Assembly: GCF_030814015.1 (NCBI RefSeq)
Contig: NZ_JAUSUL010000001.1
Span: 958,001-1,022,000, forward strand
DNA length: 64,000 nucleotides
From: Amorphus orientalis
GTDB taxonomy: Bacteria; Pseudomonadota; Alphaproteobacteria; Rhizobiales; Amorphaceae
Direction: 5' to 3'
Every line of letters begins with the position of its first letter. Positions within the stretch are counted from its first letter, which is position 1. Under the pieces are notes generated by a model, which had not been told where the DNA came from, searched no databases, and worked only from the letters and a program-made list of their open reading frames with translations. The position numbers were made by a program, and so were the translations under genes. Positions 32,648 to 40,190 of the stretch are shown one piece after another.

Positions 32648-32699
32648 CTGCGGATTTCCGCAGGGCCGTCGCGGGCTCTATGCTGGTAGGGTCCAGCAT
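32648..32699. promoter_or_regulatory. Two inverted repeats between dctP and dctB
   Basis: CTGCGGATTTCCGCAG (32648-32663) has 7-bp arms with a 2-base centre. ATGCTGG...CCAGCAT (32680-32699) has 7-bp arms with a 6-base spacer. They lie in the 195-bp region between two divergent operons, so either could bind the DctD-like regulator. No GG-N10-GC sigma-54 promoter was found in this region by eye. Confidence 0.5.
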
Positions 32700-32743
32700 G
32701 CCGCGTCGCGCAGCGAAAGTGCAACCTTAAGAGGATCGAAGCC

Positions 32744-34582
32744 GTGACCTCCCATGACGCATCGGCCGATCGGGCCGGGCCGTCCGGCCGGCTGCAAGGT
32801 CTCCGTCGCGCCGTATCGCGCTTTCGCCCGCCGCACATCCTGCCCGTAGCGGTTCTGCTGGTCGTGTTCGCCTGGTTGCTGATGGCGGTCGTTGTGCCCT
32901 ATTTCCGGGCCGACGAACGAAGCCGCGCCTCCGGTCGGCTGCTGGTCTACGAGACCGGCCTTCGCTCGGAGATCGAGCGTTTCGAGCACCTGCCGTTCGT
33001 GCTGGCCAGCGATCCCCGTGTCGTCGAGGTAGCGCGGGGCGGCGACCCGGCGGCGCTTAACGCGCGGCTCGAGACGTTTGCCGATCGCGCGGGCATCGAA
33101 GCCATCTATCTGATGGACCTGGACGGACAGACGATCGCCGCCTCCAACTATCGCGACGCCGGCTCCTATGTCGGGCAGAACTACAGCTTCCGGCCCTATT
33201 TCAAGGAGGCGAAGGCCGGCGGTACGGGGCATTTCTTTGGGGTTGGAGCCACGACCCGCCGTCCCGGTTACTTCATTGCCGTTCCCGTGCGCGACGCAGC
33301 GGACAGCGTCGTCGGGGTGATCGCGGTCAAGGTCGGTCTGCAGCAGCTGGAAACATCCTGGAATCAGAGCGGTGACGCCATCCTGGTCACCAACCGGGAC
33401 GGGGTCGTCGTGCTCGCATCCCAGCCCGAGTGGCGCTACCGGACGATTGACGGGACGACCGATGCCCAACTTCAGCGGATCCGCGACAATCGCCAGTTCG
33501 GCGGCGCGGATCTGGAGATGTTCGGGGGCACCAGCGAGCAAGGGGTCGCGGTTCCGCGGGAGTTTGCCAACGCCATCCACCTGACCAGCGCGAACCTGCC
33601 CCATGGATGGGCGCTGCATTATCTCGCCGACGATCAGGAGGCCCGGACCCGGGCCTGGCTGGTGGCGGCCGGCGCGCTGGTGCTGGTCATGCTCAGCCTG
33701 CTGGCGGCGCAGCTTCTGAGAACAGCCCGCATCCGCCGCGCCCTCGGCCGGTCGGAGGCGGAGGAGGCGTCGCTGCGCAGGATGAACGAACGCCTGGAGC
33801 ACGAAATCGAGGAACGCCGCGCGGCGGAAACGCGGCTCGAACAGACCCAGAGCGAGCTGCGCCGGGCGAGCCGGCTCGCGGCCCTCGGGCAGCTTGCCGC
33901 CTCCGTCAATCACGAGCTCGCCCAGCCGCTTGCGGCCATGCGCAACCAGCTCATGGCCCTCGATCTTGCCCGACAAAACGCGCAGTCTGACCAAAGCGCA
34001 CCGGCTGCCGATCAGCGCATGCTCGGGCGCCTGTCGTCCCTCCTGGACCGGATGGAGGGCATTACCCGTCAGCTCAAATTCTTCAGCAAGCCGGGCGACG
34101 GCATGATGACGCGCATCGACCTGCGCGAGGCGGTCCCGGAAGCGCTGGCCCTGGTCCAGCCCAACATCGATGCGAACGAGGTGGTCGTCGAGGTGAACCT
34201 CCCCGAAACGCCGATCGCGATCCGCGGCAACCGGCTCCGGATCGAACAGGTTCTGGTCAATCTCCTGCGCAACGGTATCGACGCCATGGAGGAAAGCGAC
34301 GACCGCCGGCTGCGTCTGGACCTCCAGAGCGACGGCGCATTCGGTCGGCTTCTGGTGAGCGACAGCGGCACCGGCCTCGGCGATCGCACGATGGACGAAC
34401 TGGCCGAGCCGTTCGTCACCTCCCGCGCCTCCGGCAAAGGCATGGGGCTGGGCCTGTCGATCTCCCGCGAGATCGTGCGCGAACATGGCGGGACGCTGAG
34501 GGCCTGGAACGGCGGCTTCGGAGATGTGGGTGCCGTCGTCGAGGTCGCGCTGCCGCTGACCTTGGATACCGAACCGACATGA
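32744..34582 (+). CDS. dctB: DctB-like sensor histidine kinase
   Basis: The 612-residue protein starts at a GTG. Two membrane helices (about residues 31-51 and 305-326) flank a periplasmic double-PAS (PDC) sensor with YLMDLDGQTIAASNY and SYVGQNYSFRPYF, the DctB dicarboxylate-type pocket. A coiled coil leads to the histidine kinase core: His390 in SVNHELAQPLAAMRNQ, the N-box near NLLRNGIDAMEE, and G-boxes DSGTGLG and GMGLGLS. It would sense the periplasmic substrate of the neighbouring TRAP system and phosphorylate the regulator encoded next, with which it overlaps by 4 bp. Confidence 0.93.
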   Translation: MTSHDASADRAGPSGRLQGLRRAVSRFRPPHILPVAVLLVVFAWLLMAVVVPYFRADERSRASGRLLVYETGLRSEIERFEHLPFVLASDPRVVEVARGGDPAALNARLETFADRAGIEAIYLMDLDGQTIAASNYRDAGSYVGQNYSFRPYFKEAKAGGTGHFFGVGATTRRPGYFIAVPVRDAADSVVGVIAVKVGLQQLETSWNQSGDAILVTNRDGVVVLASQPEWRYRTIDGTTDAQLQRIRDNRQFGGADLEMFGGTSEQGVAVPREFANAIHLTSANLPHGWALHYLADDQEARTRAWLVAAGALVLVMLSLLAAQLLRTARIRRALGRSEAEEASLRRMNERLEHEIEERRAAETRLEQTQSELRRASRLAALGQLAASVNHELAQPLAAMRNQLMALDLARQNAQSDQSAPAADQRMLGRLSSLLDRMEGITRQLKFFSKPGDGMMTRIDLREAVPEALALVQPNIDANEVVVEVNLPETPIAIRGNRLRIEQVLVNLLRNGIDAMEESDDRRLRLDLQSDGAFGRLLVSDSGTGLGDRTMDELAEPFVTSRASGKGMGLGLSISREIVREHGGTLRAWNGGFGDVGAVVEVALPLTLDTEPT

Positions 34583-35934
34583 TCGACGCGACCCGTCCTT
34601 CCGCTCCGCCCCGCCGCATTCTGGTGGTCGACGACGACGCAGGCATGCGGGATTCCCTTGAGGATCTGCTGTCGGCTGCCGGCTGGACCGTCACCACGTT
34701 CGGCCGGGCTGCAACCGCGCTGGCGAAGCTTCCGGAAGTCAATCCGGACGTGGTCCTGGCCGACGTGCGCATGCCGGGTATGTCCGGGCTGGAGCTCCTG
34801 CGGGAACTTGCCAAGCCCGAGATGCCACCTGTGGTGCTGATCTCCGCACACGGCGACATTCCCATGGCCGTGACCGCGGTCCAGGAAGGTGCCTACAGCT
34901 TCGTGGAGAAGCCCTACGAGCCGCATCGGCTGCTCAGCATCGTGCAGCATGCGGCCGACCAGTTCCGCATGGCGGCTGACACGAAGCGCCTGCGCGCCCG
35001 GCTGGCCAGCCTCTCCGGTCTCGACCGGGTGCTTCTCGGCCAGACCGAGGAGATCCGCACCCTGCGTCAGGACGTGCTGGACCTCGCAGAATCCGAAGCG
35101 CCGGTCCTCCTCGTGGGCGAGACGGGAACCGGAAAGGAACTGGTTGCCCGGGCCCTTCACGATCTCGGGGCACGGCCCGGCGGGCCGTTCGTCGCCATCA
35201 ACTGCGCGACCCTCGAACAAGACCGGTTCGAGATGGAGATGTTCGGCGCAAAGGACGGCCCCCGGGGCTTTCTCGGCGAGGCCGACCGCGGATCTCTCTT
35301 TCTCGACGAGATCTGCAGTTGCCCGGAGCGGGTTCAGGCCAAGCTCCTCCGCGCGATCGAGACAGGCACCTTCAACCCCGTCGGGGCGGATAGCGGCGCC
35401 TCTTCGGATTTCCGCCTGATCTCCGCCTCTAATCTGGAGCCGGAGAAAGCGGTACGCGAGGGCCTTCTGCGCGCGGACGTCTTCTATCGCATCAACACAT
35501 TCGTGCTGCGGCTGCCGCCGCTGCGCCAGCGGCTGGAAGACCTGCCGCTGCTCTACTCCCACTTTCTGGACGAGTTCGCGGCGGTCTACGAGATCGAGCC
35601 GCCCCAGACGAGCCACGAGGACATGGCAGCGCTTCTGGCTCACGACTGGCCGGGGAATGTCCGCGAACTCCGCCATGTCGCCGAGCGGCATGTGCTGGCG
35701 GCGCGCAGGGGACGCGGATCTGCGGCGGAGGCCATGTCGAACGATCAGCAGCGCTCCGAGTTTCCAGGAACGCTGCGGGAAGCCGTCGCGGCATTCGAGC
35801 GGGAAATGGTGGGGCGCGCGATCCGGGCCCATTCCGGCCGGATGGACGCCGCCGCGGAGGCGCTCGGTATCGGACGGCGGACGCTGAACGAGAAGATCGT
35901 CAAGCTCGGCCTTGACAAGGACAACTGGCTCTGA
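34579..35934 (+). CDS. dctD: DctD-like AAA+ response regulator lacking the GAFTGA loop
   Basis: The 451-residue protein has a receiver domain (phosphorylated Asp62, Lys111), an AAA+ domain with Walker A GETGTGKE (180-187) and Walker B SLFLDEI (239-245), and a C-terminal Fis-type helix-turn-helix (GRMDAAAEALGIGRRTLNEKI). In DctD and NtrC, the loop between LFG and Walker B holds GAFTGA, which touches sigma-54. Here that stretch is MFGAKDGPRGFLGEADRG, about ten residues shorter and without GAFTGA. Known members without the motif, such as HupR and Rhodobacter NtrC, act on sigma-70 promoters. It overlaps the kinase gene by 4 bp and probably controls the divergent dctPQM. Confidence 0.9.
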   Translation: MIDATRPSAPPRRILVVDDDAGMRDSLEDLLSAAGWTVTTFGRAATALAKLPEVNPDVVLADVRMPGMSGLELLRELAKPEMPPVVLISAHGDIPMAVTAVQEGAYSFVEKPYEPHRLLSIVQHAADQFRMAADTKRLRARLASLSGLDRVLLGQTEEIRTLRQDVLDLAESEAPVLLVGETGTGKELVARALHDLGARPGGPFVAINCATLEQDRFEMEMFGAKDGPRGFLGEADRGSLFLDEICSCPERVQAKLLRAIETGTFNPVGADSGASSDFRLISASNLEPEKAVREGLLRADVFYRINTFVLRLPPLRQRLEDLPLLYSHFLDEFAAVYEIEPPQTSHEDMAALLAHDWPGNVRELRHVAERHVLAARRGRGSAAEAMSNDQQRSEFPGTLREAVAAFEREMVGRAIRAHSGRMDAAAEALGIGRRTLNEKIVKLGLDKDNWL

Positions 35935-36085
35935 CGGCACCGGCCAGGACCTGTGCCCTCGGCCGGGCTTGAGCGGTGCAGCGGGGGGGGGACGCGATGT
36001 CGCGGGGGCGACGCGGCGCACCAGTTTCAGGGGATGCTGAGCCGCTTCCGGACGGGCGCCTCCGGCGACCTGAGCTCCGCTGCGG

Positions 36086-36127
36086 TATAATTCGAATTTG
36101 CTAAATTAGACATTATGAATATATAGA
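36086..36127 (+). promoter_or_regulatory. AT-rich promoter region with palindromes upstream of the sulfur module
   Basis: A perfect TATAAT (36086-36091) overlaps the palindrome AATTCGAATT (36089-36098), which runs into AATTTGCTAAATT (36095-36107). A second possible promoter is TTGCTA (36098-36103), 18 bases, then TATAGA (36122-36127). In sulfide-responsive operons of this type the repressor (BigR/SqrR, ArsR family) binds AT-rich palindromes at the promoter; no such regulator gene is seen here. Confidence 0.45.
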
Positions 36128-36197
36128 GGCCCGTCGCGGACGCCGGCCCGATCGGCCCGTCCGCTCGATGGGATTCCTTTTCCGCAGGAGCTTGCCT

Positions 36198-36647
36198 TTG
36201 CCTTTGGTTGCAACCGAGTTTACCCCGTGGTCCGCCCTTGCCGGCGGCGTCCTGATCGGCCTTTCGTCAGTCATGCTGATGCTGTTCTTCGGGCGCATTG
36301 CGGGGATCATCGGGGTCGTCGCCCGCGCGGTATCCGCGGTTGCCGTGCCGGCCATCGACCGGAACTGGCGGATTGCCTTCATCGTGGGCCTGTTCGCAGC
36401 GCCCCTGACAGTGATGGCGATCACCGGGTCTCCGGTCGAGCAGACCGTTTCCGACAATCTTCCTCTGATGGCGTTCGCTGGCCTTCTGGTCGGCTTCGGA
36501 ACCGCCCTCGGCTTCGGCTGCACATCCGGCCACGGCGTGTGCGGTCTCGCCCGTCTCTCGCGCCGATCCATGGTGTCGGTGGCCGTCTTCATGGGTGCCG
36601 CGATCGCGACCGTCTACATCCTTCGTCACGCGACGGGGGTGCTGTGA
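36198..36647 (+). CDS. YeeE/YedE-family sulfur transport protein, first half
   Basis: TTG at 36198 is chosen because AGGAG (36186-36190) lies 7 bases upstream and the protein then begins just before TEFTPWSALAGG, the usual family start. An in-frame ATG at 36168 has no ribosome-binding site. About four to five membrane segments are seen, with GFGCTSGHGVCGL carrying conserved cysteines that relay thiosulfate-type sulfur. It overlaps the next gene by 1 base (TGATG), so the two halves are co-made and likely form one transporter. Confidence 0.85.
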   Translation: MPLVATEFTPWSALAGGVLIGLSSVMLMLFFGRIAGIIGVVARAVSAVAVPAIDRNWRIAFIVGLFAAPLTVMAITGSPVEQTVSDNLPLMAFAGLLVGFGTALGFGCTSGHGVCGLARLSRRSMVSVAVFMGAAIATVYILRHATGVL

Positions 36648-37093
36648 TGCGGGTACTCTTCGGTTTTCTGAGCGGCCTGCTGTTCGGTCTCGGCCTTGTC
36701 GTATCCGGCATGGCGAACCCGGCGAAGGTCCTCTCGTTTCTCGATCTGTTCGGGGCCTGGGACCCGAGCCTGATCTTCGTCATGGGGGGCGCCGTGGTCG
36801 TGACGTTCGTCGGCTACCGGCTCGTGCTGAAGCGGTCCGCGCCGATGTTCATGAGCGGGTTCGACCTTCCCGGCACCCGCCTGATCGATGCGCGGCTGGT
36901 GCTCGGCGCCATGGTGTTCGGCATCGGCTGGGGGATCGGCGGCTATTGTCCGGGCCCGGCGCTGACGGCGCTGCCGCTGCTTGCGCCCGGAACGCTGGTC
37001 TTCGTACCCGCGATGCTCGTTGGAATCTGGGGCGGCGTGATCCTGCGCGGATCCACTTTGTTCACTCGCAATCAGAAGGAAGCAACGGCATGA
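36647..37093 (+). CDS. YeeE/YedE-family (DUF6691-type) membrane protein, second half
   Basis: The 148-residue protein has about four membrane segments, starting LFGFLSGLLFGLGLVVSGMANPAKVL, which is the family signature, and a conserved cysteine in IGGYCPGPALTAL. It pairs with the preceding protein. The stop overlaps the start of the metallo-beta-lactamase gene by 4 bp, so the three genes form a tight operon for sulfur compound uptake and oxidation. Confidence 0.85.
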   Translation: MRVLFGFLSGLLFGLGLVVSGMANPAKVLSFLDLFGAWDPSLIFVMGGAVVVTFVGYRLVLKRSAPMFMSGFDLPGTRLIDARLVLGAMVFGIGWGIGGYCPGPALTALPLLAPGTLVFVPAMLVGIWGGVILRGSTLFTRNQKEATA

Positions 37094-38040
37094 CAAGTCA
37101 GCTTCAACAGCCGGTCGTCCGTCACTCTCCCTCTCGCGGTCCCGGTAGCGCGGACGTCTGGGGCATCTACGAGCCGGATACCGGCTCGATCCAGTATGTC
37201 TGCGCCGACCCGGAGACGAAGAAGGCCGCGCTGATCGACGTCGTCTGGAACTTCGATCCGAAGCACTACGCCACCAGTACGACATCAATGGATCAGGTCC
37301 TCGACCTCGTGAAGGCGGAAGGCCTGACCGTCGAATGGGTGCTCGACACCCATCCCCATGCCGATCACTGGATGGCTTCGGCCCACCTGAAGGAGAGGAC
37401 CGGCGCCCCAAACGCCATCGGCGAGAAGGTGAAGGAAATCTCCGGGATCTGGGCGGAGCTCTACAATCTTCCCGGCGCCTTCGATCCGGAGCGGGATTTC
37501 GACCGCCTGTTTGCCGACGGTGACACGTTCAAGATCGGCAATCTCGACGTCCGCGTGATCCTGTCCCCGGGCCATACGCTCGGCTCGATCACCTACGTTG
37601 TCGGTGACGCCGCGTTCGTCCACGACACGTTGATGTATCCTGACGCCGGAACCTCCCGGACCGACTTCCCCGGAGGCAGCGCTGCCGTCCTCTGGGACTC
37701 CCTCCAGACAATCCTCTCGCTGCCGGCCGAGACTCGGCTTTATGTGGGGCACGACTACGGCACGTCCGAGCGCGATGAGCCCATGTGGGAGGCGACGGTC
37801 GCCGAGCACAAGGCCGGCAACATCCACGTGAAGGACGGTACGAAACGGGAGGACTGGATCGCCATCCGGGAGAAACGGGATGCCACGCTGGCGTTGCCCG
37901 ATCGCATCCTGGCTGCGCTTCAGGTCAATCTCCGCGGCGGTCGTCTGCCGGCGCCGGAGGCGGACGGGCACTTCTATCTGAAGCTGCCGCTGAACCGGTT
38001 CGGGTCTTACGACGAGCAGGATCCGCCTCACGTGGCCTAG
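37090..38040 (+). CDS. MBL-fold hydrolase, persulfide dioxygenase-like
   Basis: The 316-residue protein has the metallo-beta-lactamase signature THPHADHW (residues about 86-93), later metal ligands in SPGHT and HDTLMYPDAG, and GHDYG near residue 220. The arrangement matches ETHE1/Blh-type persulfide dioxygenases, which oxidise glutathione persulfide to sulfite. Co-location with YeeE/YedE proteins and a SulP transporter supports a role in sulfide detoxification or thiosulfate use. Glyoxalase II is an alternative in this fold, but the context favours sulfur. Confidence 0.85.
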   Translation: MTSQLQQPVVRHSPSRGPGSADVWGIYEPDTGSIQYVCADPETKKAALIDVVWNFDPKHYATSTTSMDQVLDLVKAEGLTVEWVLDTHPHADHWMASAHLKERTGAPNAIGEKVKEISGIWAELYNLPGAFDPERDFDRLFADGDTFKIGNLDVRVILSPGHTLGSITYVVGDAAFVHDTLMYPDAGTSRTDFPGGSAAVLWDSLQTILSLPAETRLYVGHDYGTSERDEPMWEATVAEHKAGNIHVKDGTKREDWIAIREKRDATLALPDRILAALQVNLRGGRLPAPEADGHFYLKLPLNRFGSYDEQDPPHVA

Positions 38041-38149
38041 CAGATCGGGGGCGGTCGCGCCGTCGTGTGCAGCCGAGATTCGGGTTCACAGTCGTTCGAG
38101 CATGGCCGGGACCCTCCGCTCGCTGAAGGGATCTGAAAGCAGCAGTCCG

Positions 38150-39925
38150 ATGAAGCGTTTTTCCGTTGCCAGCTATCTGCCCATTCTCGACTGGGGGCGG
38201 ACCTATAGCGCCCGCACGCTGACGGGCGATCTGGTGGCGGCGGTGATCGTCACCATCATGCTGATCCCCCAGTCGCTGGCCTATGCGCTCCTGGCCGGGC
38301 TGCCCCCGGTGGTCGGGCTCTATGCCTCGATCCTGCCGCTCCTGATCTACGCCCTCTTCGGCACCAGCCGGACACTGGCCGTGGGGCCGGTCGCCGTGGT
38401 GTCGCTGATGACGGCCGCGGCGGTCTCCGAAGTCGCGGCTCCGGGCAGCGCGGAATATGTCGCGGCGGCGGCGCTGCTCGCCCTGATCTCGGGCGCGATG
38501 CTGCTCGTGCTCGGCCTGTTCCGGCTCGGCTTCATCGCCAACCTTCTGTCCCACGCCGTGATCTCCGGCTTCATCACCGCCTCCGGAATCCTGATCGCGG
38601 TCTCCCAGCTGAAACACATTCTCGGGGTATCGGCGGGCGGCCGCAACCTGGTGGAGATCGTCGTTTCGATCTCGGGCACGCTGGGACAGATAAATGTCCA
38701 TACGCTCGCCATCGGGATGGTCTCGGTCGGCTTCCTGTTCTGGGTGCGCACCGGGCTGAAGCCGCTTCTGATGAAGACCGGCTTGAGCCCCTTCGTCGCC
38801 GGATTGGTGTCGCGGGCCGGTCCGGTGATCGCTGTCGCCGTCAGCATTCTGGCGGTTCTCACCTTCGACCTGGCCGATAAGGGCGTGCGCATCGTCGGCG
38901 AGATCCCGGCGGGGCTGCCGCCGCTGCATCTGCCCATGATCGACATGTCGCTGGTCCTGGGACTGATCGGGCCGGCCGCGTTGATCTCCGTGATCGGGTT
39001 CGTGGAGTCCGTCTCGGTCGCCCAGACTCTGGCTGCCAAGCGCCGGCAGACCATCACGCCGAACCAGGAGCTCGTCGGACTGGGGGCTGCAAACATCGCC
39101 TCCGCGTTCTCCGGCGGCTATCCGGTAACCGGCGGGTTCGCGCGGTCGGTGGTGAACTTCGATGCCGGCGCGGAAACGCCGGCTGCGGGCGCTTTCACTG
39201 CCATCGGCATCGCGCTCGCCTCGTTGTTTCTCACCCCGCTGCTCTATTTCCTGCCGATCGCCACCCTGGCCGCGACCATCATCGTCGCAGTGCTCAGCCT
39301 GGTGGATTTCGCCGCGCTGAAGCGGACCTGGGCCTATTCGCGCCACGACTTCGCGGCGATGATCACCACGATCGTGGTGACGCTGGCCGTCGGGGTCGAG
39401 GCGGGCGTCGTGACCGGTGTCGGCCTCTCGATCGCGCTGCTCCTGTGGCGAACCTCCCGCCCGCACATCGCCATCGTCGGTCAGGTGCCGGGCACCGAGC
39501 ACTTCCGGAACGTGAAGCGCCACGAGGTCGTCACCGATCCCCGGATTCTCTCGCTGCGGATCGACGAGAGCCTGAATTTCGCCAATGCCCGCACGATCGA
39601 GGACTTCATCCTCAACGAGATCGCGCAGCGTCCCTCGGTTCGGCATCTGGTGCTGCAGTGCACGGCGGTGAACGAAATCGACGGAAGCGCGCTGGAGAGC
39701 CTGGAGCTGATCATGCACCGATTGTCCGACCAGGGCATCGCGCTGCATCTGTCGGAGGTGAAGGGGCCGGTGATGGACCGGCTCAAGCGGGCGTCCTTCC
39801 TCGAGCACCTGACTGGCGGCGTCTACCTGACCCATTATCAGGCGATGGCAGCTCTGGCAGTCGGCTTCGCCGGTGAGGCGTGTCCGCCGGATCGGTCGGC
39901 AAGGGCTTCCGAGCCGCATTCCTGA
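38150..39925 (+). CDS. SulP-family anion transporter with STAS domain
   Basis: The 591-residue protein has 10-12 membrane segments, with QSLAYALLAGLPPVVGLYAS near residue 40 as the SulP signature, and a C-terminal cytoplasmic STAS domain (about 460-570: LSLRIDESLNFANART and VLQCTAVNEIDGSALESL). SulP proteins carry sulfate, bicarbonate or other anions. The ATG at 38150 is used; an in-frame ATG at 38102 is possible and neither has a strong ribosome-binding site. Sitting 109 bp after the persulfide dioxygenase-like gene, it may export or import sulfate or sulfite. Confidence 0.92.
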   Translation: MKRFSVASYLPILDWGRTYSARTLTGDLVAAVIVTIMLIPQSLAYALLAGLPPVVGLYASILPLLIYALFGTSRTLAVGPVAVVSLMTAAAVSEVAAPGSAEYVAAAALLALISGAMLLVLGLFRLGFIANLLSHAVISGFITASGILIAVSQLKHILGVSAGGRNLVEIVVSISGTLGQINVHTLAIGMVSVGFLFWVRTGLKPLLMKTGLSPFVAGLVSRAGPVIAVAVSILAVLTFDLADKGVRIVGEIPAGLPPLHLPMIDMSLVLGLIGPAALISVIGFVESVSVAQTLAAKRRQTITPNQELVGLGAANIASAFSGGYPVTGGFARSVVNFDAGAETPAAGAFTAIGIALASLFLTPLLYFLPIATLAATIIVAVLSLVDFAALKRTWAYSRHDFAAMITTIVVTLAVGVEAGVVTGVGLSIALLLWRTSRPHIAIVGQVPGTEHFRNVKRHEVVTDPRILSLRIDESLNFANARTIEDFILNEIAQRPSVRHLVLQCTAVNEIDGSALESLELIMHRLSDQGIALHLSEVKGPVMDRLKRASFLEHLTGGVYLTHYQAMAALAVGFAGEACPPDRSARASEPHS

Positions 39926-40085
39926 CTTTGATGACGTCGCCCGCCGCCTTCCCCCGGGCAGCGCTGAAGCCGGACAACGCGGCAGAACGCGCCGGCGTGA
40001 CCGGCTGCAAGACCGGCTGTTCGATCTCTTCCCGTTGTGCCCCTGCCGCGAAAATGGTTGCCCCTGCAATTTGAGGAGGTTACTG

Positions 40086-40121
40086 GTGGAGTTAGGGCGG
40101 GTTGGAGCCTCTTCCCGTTAA
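40086..40121 (+). CDS. Possible 11-residue leader peptide upstream of autotransporter copy 2
   Basis: GAGGAGG (40073-40079) lies 6 bases before a GTG that opens a frame of 11 codons ending in TAA. It is a stronger ribosome-binding site than that of the autotransporter gene itself, 70 bases downstream, and copy 1 has nothing like it. It may be a leader peptide or a chance site. Confidence 0.3.
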   Translation: MELGRVGASSR

Positions 40122-40190
40122 TTATCAATAGTTTATATGCGTGCCCCGGCGTCGGGTTCGTGTCCGTTCAAAAAACGCGTCGGGGTTGGA

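Noticed and set aside
32680-32700. GG...GC pair as a sigma-54 promoter before dctB
   Set aside because: The spacing is 9 rather than 10 bases and the flanking consensus is absent.
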